Below are positions 36,301-45,046 of a stretch of 64,000 nucleotides of DNA, in pieces (the stretch's first letter is position 1; the number at the start of each line of letters is the position of its first letter). Origin of the DNA: Bacteroidia bacterium (lineage in GTDB: Bacteria; Bacteroidota; Bacteroidia; Palsa-965); the NCBI GenBank assembly GCA_025454955.1, contig JALONL010000018.1:1-64000 (forward strand), given 5' to 3'. The notes beneath the pieces were generated by a model that saw only the letters and a program-made list of their open reading frames with translations, ran no database searches and was not told where the DNA came from. A program made the position numbers and the translations under genes.

Positions 36301-37038
36301 ATGAAAATTATTCCGGCAATCGACCTTATTGGCGGTAAATGTGTGCGTCTCGAACAGGGCGACTACAACCGGCAAACAAACTATGCCGATGATCCGCTGG
36401 AAATGGCCAAAGCCTTTGAGGGCGCCGGTGTAAGGCGTTTGCATCTGGTTGATCTCGACGGTGCAAAAGCCGGTGAAGTAATTAATTTGCCCGTGCTCGA
36501 ACGCATTGCCGCGCATACTTCGCTGCAAATTGATTTTGGCGGCGGCGTAAAAACCGCAGCCGATGTGCAGCGTGTGCTCAATGCCGGTGCGCAATGGGTG
36601 GCTGTGGGCAGCATGGCCGTTAAATCGGGCACGGTGGTGGAGAAATGGTTTGAGGAGTTTGGCGCCGCACGTTTTTTTATTGGCGCCGATGTGCGCGGTA
36701 CGCAATTGGCCGTGAGCGGATGGCTCGAACAAACGGAGGTGGAAATTGTGCCGTTTATACAGCGGTATTTGCAGCTTGGCGTGAATGAATTTTTCTGCAC
36801 CGATATTTCGCGCGATGGCTTGCTTCAGGGGCCTTCCACGGCGTTGTACGAAATGCTGCTGCGCGAGTGCAGCGGGCTGCGGCTTACGGCAAGCGGAGGC
36901 GTGTCGGGCATGAACGACCTTGCCGAATTGCAGCGCGCCGGATGCACAGCCGCCATTGTGGGCAAGGCTATTTACGAAGGCCGCATTACCCTGCACGATT
37001 TGCAGCAATGGAACAGTGTAAACGAAACCCGCGTGTAA
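36301..37038 (+). CDS. hisA: ProFAR isomerase
   Basis: HisA isomerises ProFAR to PRFAR, the substrate of HisHF. ATG at 36301 gives 245 residues starting [19 protein letters not shown]; a GTG two codons upstream, overlapping the hisH stop, may also be used. The two phosphate-binding half-barrel motifs are [14 protein letters not shown] near residue 76 and [13 protein letters not shown] near 196, with [12 protein letters not shown] near 45 containing the catalytic Asp. Its barrel is homologous to the product of the next gene, hisF. Confidence 0.93.
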   Translation: MKIIPAIDLIGGKCVRLEQGDYNRQTNYADDPLEMAKAFEGAGVRRLHLVDLDGAKAGEVINLPVLERIAAHTSLQIDFGGGVKTAADVQRVLNAGAQWVAVGSMAVKSGTVVEKWFEEFGAARFFIGADVRGTQLAVSGWLEQTEVEIVPFIQRYLQLGVNEFFCTDISRDGLLQGPSTALYEMLLRECSGLRLTASGGVSGMNDLAELQRAGCTAAIVGKAIYEGRITLHDLQQWNSVNETRV

Positions 37039-37039
37039 G

Positions 37040-37804
37040 ATGCTCACCAAACGTATTATTCCCTGCCTCGATGTAAAAGACGGCCGCACCGTGAAAGGTG
37101 TAAACTTCGAAGGCCTGCGCGATGCGGGCGATGCGGTGGAACTGGCCGAACGTTACTCACACGAAGGTGCCGACGAATTGGTGCTGCTCGACATTACCGC
37201 CACACACGAGAAGCGAAAAACGGTGGCCGAATTTGTGCGCCGGGTGGCTTCGCGAATCAATATTCCGTTTACGGTAGGCGGTGGCATTGCCTCGGCCGAT
37301 GATGTGGCGGTGCTGCTGGATAACGGGGCCGATAAAGTGTCGGTAAACTCGGCGGCTTTTCGCAATCCTTCGCTTATTGATGAACTGGCGCGGCGTTTCG
37401 GCAGCCAGTGTGTGGTGCTGGCGGTGGATGCGAAACGGGAAGACGACGGCGTGGCCCGCGTGTATCTGGGCGGCGGCCGCGTGCGTACGGATGCGGAAGT
37501 GATGCAATGGATTCACGAGGCCGTGAGCCGCGGTGCAGGAGAAATTCTGCTCACGTCGATGAATCACGACGGTACCAAAGCCGGTTTTGCGCTTGAACTT
37601 ACGCGGCAGGTGTCGGATGCGGTGAAAGTGCCGGTAATTGCTTCGGGCGGGGCTGGAAACATGCAGCATTTCGGCGAGGCATTTACGCTTGGTCATGCCG
37701 ATGCGGCTTTGGCGGCCAGCCTTTTTCATTTCGGCGAATTATCAATTCCCGCGTTGAAACAGTATCTTGCTGCACAGCAAATTCCTGTTCGCTTATCTCA
37801 GTAA
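37040..37804 (+). CDS. hisF: Imidazole glycerol phosphate synthase, cyclase subunit
   Basis: HisF closes the imidazole ring and releases AICAR. It has 254 residues and shows [19 protein letters not shown] at the start with the catalytic Asp, [12 protein letters not shown] near residue 47, [13 protein letters not shown] near 76, LAVDAKR near 125 and [13 protein letters not shown] near 198. It starts 1 bp after hisA ends. The next two genes on the same strand, 6 bp apart, are unrelated to histidine synthesis and separate it from hisIE. Confidence 0.94.
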   Translation: MLTKRIIPCLDVKDGRTVKGVNFEGLRDAGDAVELAERYSHEGADELVLLDITATHEKRKTVAEFVRRVASRINIPFTVGGGIASADDVAVLLDNGADKVSVNSAAFRNPSLIDELARRFGSQCVVLAVDAKREDDGVARVYLGGGRVRTDAEVMQWIHEAVSRGAGEILLTSMNHDGTKAGFALELTRQVSDAVKVPVIASGGAGNMQHFGEAFTLGHADAALAASLFHFGELSIPALKQYLAAQQIPVRLSQ

Positions 37805-37810
37805 TTTATC

Positions 37811-38512
37811 ATGAAAAAATATTTCCCCGCATTATTTTTTCTCGTTCTGCTGGCCTCGTGTGCGCCTACGCGTTACGTGCGTCCGCTCGAAAAGCAAACA
37901 CACGCCGTGAGTGCCAGTTTTGGCGGGCCGGTAATTGGTTTTGCCGGAGCCGTACTGCCCATTCCGTTTACTACGGTGGGTTATGGCTACGGCATTGGGC
38001 ACCAGCTTACGGGTTATGCCAATGTGCATACCACCAGCTTAGTGTTTGGCAATGTGCAAACCGATATTGGAATCTGCACCCGGCTTTGGAGCAGTGCCAA
38101 CGAACGTTTGCAGCTTACGGGAAATGCCGGACTTAATTTCGTGGCCAATTTCCGTCAGGGCGATCCGCGCCTCTGGCCGCAGCTCGATTTGAATGCGTCC
38201 TATACTTTGGGCAAGGGCCGCAGTTTTATTTACGCCGGAGCGGGAAGCTGGTTTGAGTTTTCCAAAACCCGTGTACACAACGAGCCGCAGCCTGCGCAGG
38301 TATTGCTTTATCCGCAGTTGGGCTGTCAGTTGGTGCGTAAGCATTTCAGCTACACATTCGAGTTGAAAGGGTTGCAGCTTGGCACACCCAATAAGCCCAA
38401 TGCAGTCGATTACAAAGGCATTGGCGGTAACGGAGCCATTGGTTTTTATTTCGGTATGGCTTATCGTTTCGGTACAGCCGGTGCCACAGTTACTTCACCA
38501 CGTAATCCATAA
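37811..38512 (+). CDS. Lipoprotein of unknown function, inserted in the his operon
   Basis: This is a 233-residue exported lipoprotein with lipobox VLLASC (Cys at about residue 17). The mature part is rich in Gly, Tyr, Phe and Thr and has alternating beta-strand character with repeated YAGAGSWFEFSK-like strands; it ends in a short Thr/Ser-rich tail. It may form a small outer-membrane barrel or beta-sandwich. It starts 6 bp after hisF and 6 bp before the hydrolase gene, so it is part of the same transcript. I know no role in histidine synthesis. Confidence 0.7.
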   Translation: MKKYFPALFFLVLLASCAPTRYVRPLEKQTHAVSASFGGPVIGFAGAVLPIPFTTVGYGYGIGHQLTGYANVHTTSLVFGNVQTDIGICTRLWSSANERLQLTGNAGLNFVANFRQGDPRLWPQLDLNASYTLGKGRSFIYAGAGSWFEFSKTRVHNEPQPAQVLLYPQLGCQLVRKHFSYTFELKGLQLGTPNKPNAVDYKGIGGNGAIGFYFGMAYRFGTAGATVTSPRNP

Positions 38513-38518
38513 ACAGCC

Positions 38519-39406
38519 ATGCGTAAATTTGCTCTCTTTCTTTTGCTGCTTACCGGTTGCGCTCGCATGGATAATGCGTTGTATAATCTTGGCGATAAAA
38601 TCACCGAATATAAATTAGACCAATACACCGGCGAACAGGATTTTATCCTCGATGCCTCATACACCATTCCCGATTCGCTCATTCATCAGTTCACACTTGC
38701 CTCGCAGGCTCCCGGCGAATCGTCGGCCACTACCATTCATGCAATTTACATTGGCGATATTTCGCGCATTGCCACTGATACGGTTATTCTTTACTGTCAC
38801 GGCAACAAATGGCACATGGACTTTTATTGGCAGCGAGCCAAACTGCTGGCGAATACCGGCAGTAAAAACCGTTTCGGTGTGCTGATGATTGATTACCGTG
38901 GTTTCGGCCTTTCGGAAGGGAATCCCACCGAAGAAGGCATGTATGCCGATGTGGATGCGGCACAACGCTGGCTGCGCGACAATGGCCTTACCGGAAACCG
39001 GCTCGTGGTGTATGGCTTCAGTTTGGGCAGTGCGCCTGCCTGCGAGTTAACTGCACACCCGCGCACACTCTCGCCCGCCAAACTTCTGCTCGAAGCACCT
39101 TTTGCCTCGGCCGCGGTAATGGTGGCCGACGGAAGCCAGCTAAACATGCCCGGAAGTTATTACACCGATTTGCAGATAGATAATGCCGAAGAAATAAAAA
39201 CCATTCAGCAGCCGCTGCTTTGGATTCATGGCATGAATGATAATTTTCTCGGCATTGAAACGCACGGCGAAGTGGTATTCCGCAATCACAACGGCGTGTA
39301 CAAGGAAGCACACCGCATTGCGGGAGCCGATCATGGCGAAGTTCCGGCCAAAACCGGATTTCAGACCTACAGCAATTTAATACTGCAATTTATTACCCGA
39401 CCTTAA
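38519..39406 (+). CDS. Alpha/beta hydrolase lipoprotein, inserted in the his operon
   Basis: This is a 295-residue member of the alpha/beta hydrolase fold. An N-terminal lipobox LLTGC (Cys near residue 15) marks it as a lipoprotein. The oxyanion region is ILYCHGNKWH near 90, the nucleophile elbow is VVYGFSLGSAPA near 163, the acid region is LLWIHGMNDNFLG near 232, and the catalytic His is in GADHGE near 271. It resembles the BEM46/Abhd13 group of serine hydrolases. Its stop overlaps the hisIE start by 1 nt, so it is translated in the his operon, but the substrate is unknown. Confidence 0.8.
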   Translation: MRKFALFLLLLTGCARMDNALYNLGDKITEYKLDQYTGEQDFILDASYTIPDSLIHQFTLASQAPGESSATTIHAIYIGDISRIATDTVILYCHGNKWHMDFYWQRAKLLANTGSKNRFGVLMIDYRGFGLSEGNPTEEGMYADVDAAQRWLRDNGLTGNRLVVYGFSLGSAPACELTAHPRTLSPAKLLLEAPFASAAVMVADGSQLNMPGSYYTDLQIDNAEEIKTIQQPLLWIHGMNDNFLGIETHGEVVFRNHNGVYKEAHRIAGADHGEVPAKTGFQTYSNLILQFITRP

Positions 39407-40002
39407 TGAAACCTGATTTTTCAAAATCGGCCGATGGCCTTTTGCCGGCCATTGTGCAGGATGCGCGCACAAAACGTGTGCTCATGCAGGCCTACATGAA
39501 TGAAGATGCATATACGCTCACACAGCAAACGCAACGGGCCACTTTCTGGAGCCGTTCGCGCAATGCGTTGTGGACAAAAGGCGAAACGAGCGGACATTAC
39601 CTGCATGTAAAAGAAATGTTGCTCGATTGTGATGCCGATTCCATTCTCATCAAAGCCCTGCCCGAAGGCCCAGTGTGCCACACCGGTGCGGCCACCTGCT
39701 GGAACGAAGCCAACGAACCCGATTTTCTGGTAAAACTCGAAGAACTGATTCAGTCGCGCAGGCATCAGGCGCCCGAATCGTCATATACGGCGCAGCTTTT
39801 GGCGCGGGGAATAAATAAAGTGGCACAGAAAGTAGGGGAAGAGGCGGTTGAACTTGTCATAGAGGCAAAAGATGACAACCGCGACTTGTTTCTGGGTGAG
39901 GCGGCAGACCTGCTTTACCATTATCTGGTGCTGCTCACCGCCAAAAACTGCAGTTTGGCCGATGTGCTGGCTGTGCTCGAAAAAAGGCACCACAAACAAT
40001 AG
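39406..40002 (+). CDS. hisI: Bifunctional phosphoribosyl-AMP cyclohydrolase / phosphoribosyl-ATP pyrophosphatase
   Basis: HisIE performs steps two and three of histidine synthesis. It has 198 residues. The cyclohydrolase part (1-105) has VLMQAYMNEDAY near residue 25, TKGETSGHYLHV near 60 and the zinc-binding cluster LLDCDADS / GPVCHTGAATCW. The pyrophosphatase part (about 112-198) has KVGEEAVELVIEAKD near 146 and GEAADLLYHYLVLL near 168. It is the last gene of the superoperon and completes the pathway. A 167-bp gap follows, with no strong terminator that I can see. Confidence 0.93.
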   Translation: MKPDFSKSADGLLPAIVQDARTKRVLMQAYMNEDAYTLTQQTQRATFWSRSRNALWTKGETSGHYLHVKEMLLDCDADSILIKALPEGPVCHTGAATCWNEANEPDFLVKLEELIQSRRHQAPESSYTAQLLARGINKVAQKVGEEAVELVIEAKDDNRDLFLGEAADLLYHYLVLLTAKNCSLADVLAVLEKRHHKQ

Positions 40003-40169
40003 GGGCAGGGTTGCCGTTTGTAATTTATTTCAACCTTTCACCGATTTAGCTGTTTTTAGTTGGCTTCAAATCCTTCCGTATGAAGTAATTTCGTGCGGAA
40101 ATTTTTTGTTTTCCTTCGGGAACAGTCGAAATAAAAATGGTCGTATCACCGACTATAACACAAAAAAGC

Positions 40170-42509
40170 ATGTATCTATCCATTAAACGCCTGTTTACGG
40201 GAGTTTTTTGTGTGCTGGGTTTCGCGGCCCAGGCGCAAAACAGTACGGTAAGCGGCGAAGTCAGAGACGCTTCCACGGGCGAGTCGCTCATAGGCGTAGT
40301 TATTACAATGGCCGGGAAACCCAGTATGGGTGCCACCTCAAACGCCTACGGCTTTTACTCGCTTACGCTGCCGCAAGGGCAGGTAACGCTGGTGGCGCGG
40401 TTTATTGGTTATGAAAATGATACGCAGCGTTTAAATCTTACTTCAAACCAGAAGCTGAATTTTAATCTTAAACCCATTGGGAAAGATTTAAAAGCCGTAG
40501 AAATTACCGATACCAAAGAGAATGACAACCTCACCAAGCCGCAAATGGGTACCACCAAACTCGACATGAAAGAGATTTCGGTGATTCCGGTGCTGCTGGG
40601 CGAAAAGGATATTTTGAAAACCATTCAGTTGCTGCCCGGTGTGAAAGCGGCCGGTGAAGGTAATTCGGGGTTTTATGTACGTGGCGGCGGAGCCGATCAG
40701 AATCTTATTCTGCTTGATGAGGCCACGGTGTATAATGCTTCGCATTTGCTGGGGTTTTTCTCCACGTTTAATTCCGATGCCATTAAAGATGTAACGCTTT
40801 ACAAAGGCGGAATGCCTGCCGAATATGGCGGTCGCCTGGCCAGTGTGCTTGATGTGCGTATGCGCGATGGCAACGATAAACAGTTTGGCGTGGAAGGCGG
40901 AATCGGAGCCATTTCGTCGCGCCTTACCATCGACGGGCCAATTGTAAAGGAAAAAGGTTCGTTCATTATATCCGGCCGCCGCACCTATGCCGATATGTTT
41001 CTTAAACTTTCGCCCGATTCCACGCTCAACTCCAGCAAACTTTATTTCTACGACCTCAATGCAAAACTCAATTACCGCCTCGGCGATAAAGACCGCATTT
41101 TTCTGAGCGGATATTTCGGACGCGATAATTTCGGCTTCGCCGAAACCTTTGGTTTCGATTGGGGAAATGCCACCGGTACACTTCGCTGGAATCATATTTA
41201 CAACGATAAGCTGTTTTCAAACACTTCGCTTATTTTCAGTAATTACGATTATCGTATCAATCTTACGGCAGGTGAAAATACATTCGGTATTTCATCGGGA
41301 GTAAAGGACTGGAATTTTAAACAGGATTTTCATTACTTCCCCCGCAACGGGATTTCTATTAAAACCGGCGTAAACGTAAACTATCATACGTTCCTTCCCG
41401 GTAAAGTAACTGCGGGTGAGGCCAGTTCGTTTACACCTACCGAATTCGATCTTCAGTATGCGCTGGAATCGGCGGTGTATCTTCAAAACGATCATCAGAT
41501 CAATCCCCGCCTGGCCATGAGTTACGGAATCCGCGTATCCATGTTTAATATTCTGGGTAATGGAAATGTATATCGTTACGACGGCGAAGGCAATGTAACC
41601 GATACCACAAATTACAACCGGGGCGAGATTGTAGAAACGTACTATGGTTTTGAACCGCGTTTCTCGATGAGTTACCTCATCAACGAAAAAAACTCGGTGA
41701 AGTTTTCATACAACCGTTCGCAGCAATATATACACCTGCTTTCCAATTCCACCACATCCACACCTACCGATTTGTGGATTCCGAGCAGTGTAAATGTAAA
41801 GCCACAAACCGGCGATCAGATTGCGGGCGGATGGTTTCACAATTTCAAGGAGAACATGTATGAGTTTTCTTCGGAGTTGTATTACAAAACACTCATCAAC
41901 CAGATCGACTATCGCAATGGTGCCGAACTTACGCTGAACGAAAACGTGGAAGGCGAACTGCTGAGCGGAAAAGGCCGCGCATACGGAGCCGAGTTTCTGA
42001 TTCGCAAGCGCAAGGGAAAACTCACCGGCTGGGTGGGCTACACCATTTCGCGCACCGAGCGAAAGTTTACGCAGATTAACGACAATACCTGGTTCCCGGC
42101 CCGTCAGGACAGGTTGCATGATGTTTCTGTGGTGGCCATTTATCAGCTTGGCGAAAAGTGGACATTCTCAGGGGCATTTGTGTATTACACCGGAAATGCA
42201 GTTACGTTCCCGAGCGGACGTTATACTGTGGACGGTTTAACTGTACCGTATTTCACCGAGCGCAACGGCTATCGTATGCCCGATTATCATCGTCTTGATT
42301 TTGGAGCCACCTATTACCCGAAAAAAGCCAACAAACGCTGGAAACGCTACGAAAGCAACTGGAATTTTTCGGTCTATAATATTTATGGTCGCCAGAATGC
42401 CTTCCTGATTAACTTCCGTGAAAGCGCCACCAACCCTGATCAGACCGAAGCGGTGCAGGTATCGCTTTTCCGCTGGATTCCTTCTGTTACCTACAACTTT
42501 AAATTCTAA
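40170..42509 (+). CDS. TonB-dependent receptor with carboxypeptidase-regulatory-like domain
   Basis: This is a 779-residue outer-membrane transporter starting at ATG 40170 (an 11-codon longer frame lacks signal-peptide character). The signal peptide ends near FAAQAQ. A CarboxypepD_reg-like domain (about 25-105) precedes the plug (about 120-225) with GFYVRGGGADQNLILLDEA and GGMPAEYGGRLASVLDVRM. A beta-barrel fills the rest and ends in the aromatic SVTYNFKF. This type, with a following DUF4249 lipoprotein, is widespread in Bacteroidota for uptake of an unknown ligand. The partner gene starts 5 bp later. Confidence 0.9.
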   Translation: MYLSIKRLFTGVFCVLGFAAQAQNSTVSGEVRDASTGESLIGVVITMAGKPSMGATSNAYGFYSLTLPQGQVTLVARFIGYENDTQRLNLTSNQKLNFNLKPIGKDLKAVEITDTKENDNLTKPQMGTTKLDMKEISVIPVLLGEKDILKTIQLLPGVKAAGEGNSGFYVRGGGADQNLILLDEATVYNASHLLGFFSTFNSDAIKDVTLYKGGMPAEYGGRLASVLDVRMRDGNDKQFGVEGGIGAISSRLTIDGPIVKEKGSFIISGRRTYADMFLKLSPDSTLNSSKLYFYDLNAKLNYRLGDKDRIFLSGYFGRDNFGFAETFGFDWGNATGTLRWNHIYNDKLFSNTSLIFSNYDYRINLTAGENTFGISSGVKDWNFKQDFHYFPRNGISIKTGVNVNYHTFLPGKVTAGEASSFTPTEFDLQYALESAVYLQNDHQINPRLAMSYGIRVSMFNILGNGNVYRYDGEGNVTDTTNYNRGEIVETYYGFEPRFSMSYLINEKNSVKFSYNRSQQYIHLLSNSTTSTPTDLWIPSSVNVKPQTGDQIAGGWFHNFKENMYEFSSELYYKTLINQIDYRNGAELTLNENVEGELLSGKGRAYGAEFLIRKRKGKLTGWVGYTISRTERKFTQINDNTWFPARQDRLHDVSVVAIYQLGEKWTFSGAFVYYTGNAVTFPSGRYTVDGLTVPYFTERNGYRMPDYHRLDFGATYYPKKANKRWKRYESNWNFSVYNIYGRQNAFLINFRESATNPDQTEAVQVSLFRWIPSVTYNFKF

Positions 42510-42514
42510 GGACG

Positions 42515-43315
42515 ATGAAACGAGTACTTATCTTTTCGTTGCTGACAATAAGTGTAATTTTCAGTGCCTGCCAGAAGGTGATTGATGTGGATCTGAACAG
42601 TGCCGATCCTAAATTAGTGATCGAATTTCTGCTTGGCGATTCGATGGCACCTTACACGCTCAAACTCACCCGCACTGTCGATTATTTCGACGGCGGTGTT
42701 GTGCCGCAGGTTTCGGGTGCAGTAATTACACTTACCGATGATCTGGGCAACAGCGAGCAATTAACCGAAGTGCAGCCGGGCCGTTACATCACTGGTTTCA
42801 CACAGGCTGTGGCCGGACGTACTTATTTCCTGAACGTAACCGTTGACGGGGAAACCTACTCGGCCACTTCGCGCACACCTTCGGAAGTACCGCTCGATAC
42901 CATTTACGGCGAGTATGTGCCGCCGTTTTTTGGCAATGTGGCAGGTTATGTAACCACCGCCGGTTTTACCGATCCGGCTGCGGAAGTAAATTATTACCGG
43001 CAGCGCGTGTACATTAATGGTGAACTGCAGGATACCGCCGGAATTTTTTATCTGGTTGACGACCGCCTGAGTAACGGGCGTTATCTTCAGTTTCCGCTCT
43101 TCCCCATTTTTGCCGAACTGAATGATACGGTGGAAGTAGAAATGTGGTCGATAGACAAACCGGCGTATGATTATTACACCACCCTCGAAGACATTGCCAC
43201 CGATGGAGGAGCGGCATCTGCATCACCCGGCAATCCGGTAACGATGATGAGCGGCGGGGCGCTGGGTTATTTTATTACCGGCTCGGTATCGCGTGCGCGG
43301 TATGTAGTGCAGTAA
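42515..43315 (+). CDS. DUF4249 lipoprotein
   Basis: This is a 266-residue lipoprotein with lipobox IFSACQ (Cys near residue 18) and the typical opening KVIDVDLNSADPKLVIEF. The middle carries beta-strands of the DUF4249 fold, including AGRTYFLNVTVDGETYSATSRTP near 108 and the C-terminal GNPVTMMSGGALGYF block. DUF4249 proteins are encoded after TonB-dependent receptors and probably sit on the cell surface as accessory ligand binders. It is co-transcribed with the receptor upstream, 5 bp away. Confidence 0.88.
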   Translation: MKRVLIFSLLTISVIFSACQKVIDVDLNSADPKLVIEFLLGDSMAPYTLKLTRTVDYFDGGVVPQVSGAVITLTDDLGNSEQLTEVQPGRYITGFTQAVAGRTYFLNVTVDGETYSATSRTPSEVPLDTIYGEYVPPFFGNVAGYVTTAGFTDPAAEVNYYRQRVYINGELQDTAGIFYLVDDRLSNGRYLQFPLFPIFAELNDTVEVEMWSIDKPAYDYYTTLEDIATDGGAASASPGNPVTMMSGGALGYFITGSVSRARYVVQ

Positions 43316-43330
43316 GTTTTAGACAAAACC

Positions 43331-43376
43331 AAAAATCCATTGTTTGCGCAACTTGCAGGCAATGGATTTTTCGTTT
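43331..43376. terminator. Bidirectional intrinsic terminator after the DUF4249 gene
   Basis: Twelve-pair stem aaaaatccattg (43331-43342) / caatggattttt (43360-43371) with a 17-nt loop and T-rich right flank; the left flank provides a T-tract for the opposite strand. It lies between the convergent DUF4249 and 43375-43764 genes. Confidence 0.75.
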
Positions 43377-43764
43377 ATACAAAAAGCAAAATCAATTTAC
43401 CTGCTGCTGCTTTGCAAACAGCCCTGCATCCCACAAAAAAAATATAGAAGAGATAAAAGAAACCACGTTCGCGCGGGAGAAAGAGGTGTGCGTATTGCGG
43501 CCGTGTTTCGAGTATGGCGCTCATGAGCAGGAGTTTTTGCCTCAGTAAACCGTTGGGCATGGAAAGCGCAGCCGCACTGTCGAGCAGGGGCAGCAGCCAG
43601 GGGCGGCGAAAGGCAAGCGATACTATTTTTTTGTCGCGCGTGCCGGCCTGTGTGTCATCGCGCATGCTTATGGCTTTTGCATACAGCGCAATGCTGGTGG
43701 CATCGGGCGTTTGGCCGTTTAAGAGGTAGCGGCTTGTAATTTCGGCTTCCTGCTGGGGAGTCAT
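43375..43764 (-). CDS. Small protein of unknown function
   Basis: This 129-residue protein overlaps the DUF2304 gene by 4 nt, so the two are coupled. The first 95 residues look soluble and helical (EITSRYLLNGQTPDATSIALYAK, LLDSAAALSMPNGLLRQKL). The last 30 residues are hydrophobic and cysteine-bearing (FYLFYIFFVG), and the ORF ends right at the terminator hairpin, so the true end may be earlier in another frame. I do not recognise a family. Confidence 0.6.
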   Translation of the reverse strand: MTPQQEAEITSRYLLNGQTPDATSIALYAKAISMRDDTQAGTRDKKIVSLAFRRPWLLPLLDSAAALSMPNGLLRQKLLLMSAILETRPQYAHLFLPRERGFFYLFYIFFVGCRAVCKAAAGKLILLFV

Positions 43765-44108
43765 TTTTCTTTTTGCTTTCGCATTTCCTCGCGCAGCAGT
43801 GCCATGTCCTGAGCCAGCCTTTTATTTTGCTCCTGCAGTTTCGACACTACCACCGAGAGGTGAAGCAGGTAAATGAGAATGGCAAAAATGGCTCCTGTAA
43901 AAACGAGGTTGGGCGGATCGAATACGCCAATGAAATCGGCAATTACTTCGAGGCCCTGCCGCCAGAATGCAAAGGCAATAAGCAATGCCGAGCATACAAT
44001 CCAGATAATGGCGTACTCTTCGCGCAGCCGTCCGCGGTAAATAAGCCGGGCAATAAATGCGAGAAATGCAAAACTGGCAATGATGGCAAGCAGTTGAACC
44101 CGTTCCAT
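43761..44108 (-). CDS. DUF2304 family membrane protein
   Basis: This 115-residue inner-membrane protein has three hydrophobic helices at about 5-22, 33-50 and 65-88, the family-typical LREEYAIIWIVCSALLI near residue 28, and a C-terminal coiled-coil tail rich in Lys, Glu and Gln (about 88-115). DUF2304 genes often stand next to glycosyltransferases, which is not the case here. It is expressed with the following small gene. Confidence 0.82.
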   Translation of the reverse strand: MERVQLLAIIASFAFLAFIARLIYRGRLREEYAIIWIVCSALLIAFAFWRQGLEVIADFIGVFDPPNLVFTGAIFAILIYLLHLSVVVSKLQEQNKRLAQDMALLREEMRKQKEK

Positions 44109-44163
44109 ACTTGTTGCTGAGGTTGATATGCAAACCTAATCATTTGCCCCGAAGCCGCAAACA

Positions 44164-44757
44164 CTACCGGCTTTCGTTCCAGGTTTTATACACCTCCTGC
44201 TGCACCGGCCTGAATGGCGGAATACGACGCAGCGGCTCGCATTCTTCGAGTGTATGATACAATTCCGATGGCAACTGCTGGTAAAGTTCGGTGCCTTTGG
44301 TTTTCCAGTGTATCATGTCGTCGCTTACGTCTTTCACAATTTTGCCCGGATTTCCCACCACTACTTTTCGCGCCGGAATTACTGTATCGGCTGCAATAAA
44401 TGTGAGTGCGCCCACAATGCATTCGTCGCCCACCACTACGTTATCCATTACCACGGCATTCATCCCAATCAGGCAATTTCGTCCGATGGTTGCTCCGTGA
44501 ATAATGGCCCCGTGACCGATATGCGCTGCTTCATGCAGCCGCACCGTTACGCCCGGAAACATGTGTATGGTGCAGTTTTCCTGCACATTGCAGCCATCGT
44601 CGATGATGATTTGTCCCCAGTCGCCGCGAATGGCTGCGCCCGGGCCTACATATACATTGCGGCCGATGATGACATTGCCGGTAACGGCTGCCTGCGGGTG
44701 AATGAAGGAGGATTCGTGAACTACGGGGCGGTATCCGTTAAATGAGTAGCATGACAT
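44164..44757 (-). CDS. paaY: Gamma-carbonic anhydrase-like hexapeptide protein, PaaY-like
   Basis: This is a 197-residue left-handed beta-helix protein. Hexapeptide repeats run from about 20 to 150, with GPGAAIRGDWGQIIIDDG near 38, the metal-ligand region IHMFPG, HIGHGAIIHG near 87 and LIGMNAVVMDN near 103. Length and the C-terminal KTKGTELYQ / EPLRRIPPFRP pattern resemble E. coli PaaY, a thioesterase that removes dead-end CoA thioesters in phenylacetate breakdown. No paa genes lie in the window, so the substrate could differ; a generic gamma-CA homologue is the alternative. Confidence 0.78.
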   Translation of the reverse strand: MSCYSFNGYRPVVHESSFIHPQAAVTGNVIIGRNVYVGPGAAIRGDWGQIIIDDGCNVQENCTIHMFPGVTVRLHEAAHIGHGAIIHGATIGRNCLIGMNAVVMDNVVVGDECIVGALTFIAADTVIPARKVVVGNPGKIVKDVSDDMIHWKTKGTELYQQLPSELYHTLEECEPLRRIPPFRPVQQEVYKTWNESR

Positions 44758-44777
44758 TTTTGAGGTATTTGAGTGAT

Positions 44778-45030
44778 GTGGCTTCGACAGGCTCAGCCAC
44801 CGGGTTTGCGGTGTGCTTTGACTCGGTGGCTTCGACGGGCTCAGCCACCGGTTTGCGGGTGTGTTTGAATTCGGTGGCTTCGACAGGCTCAGCCACCAAC
44901 AGGCTCAGCCACCAACAGGTTCAGCCACCGGGTTTGCTGGTGTGTTTGAGTCAGGTGGCTGAGCTTGTCGAAGCCACCGGAGGACGCAAACACAGGAATT
45001 TCCCCGGTGCCTGAGCTTGTCGAAGGCACC
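44778..45030. repeat. Array of REP-like palindromic elements
   Basis: Five imperfect palindromes of 24-25 bp lie at 44778-44801, 44825-44849, 44873-44897, 44954-44978 and 45006-45030, plus two 16-bp half copies at 44898-44929. The stem is ggtggct / agccacc around a core tcgacaggctc. Copies 1-3 share a 47-48 bp period with a gtttgcgggtgtgtttga spacer; copies 4 and 5 are inverted (core gagcttgtcga). Copy 5 has changed both arms together (ggtgcct / aggcacc), which keeps the pairing. A 90-codon ORF across the array is only a translation of the repeats. Confidence 0.85.
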
Positions 45031-45046
45031 GGGTACTCAGTGCATT

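Noticed and set aside
44742-45014. A 90-codon ORF with repeated VASTGSAT units
   Set aside because: It is a translation of the REP-like DNA repeats; it has no other coding character and the palindromes explain it.
44778-45030. CRISPR array
   Set aside because: Repeats are palindromic, partly inverted, with near-identical spacers and no cas genes; not a CRISPR.
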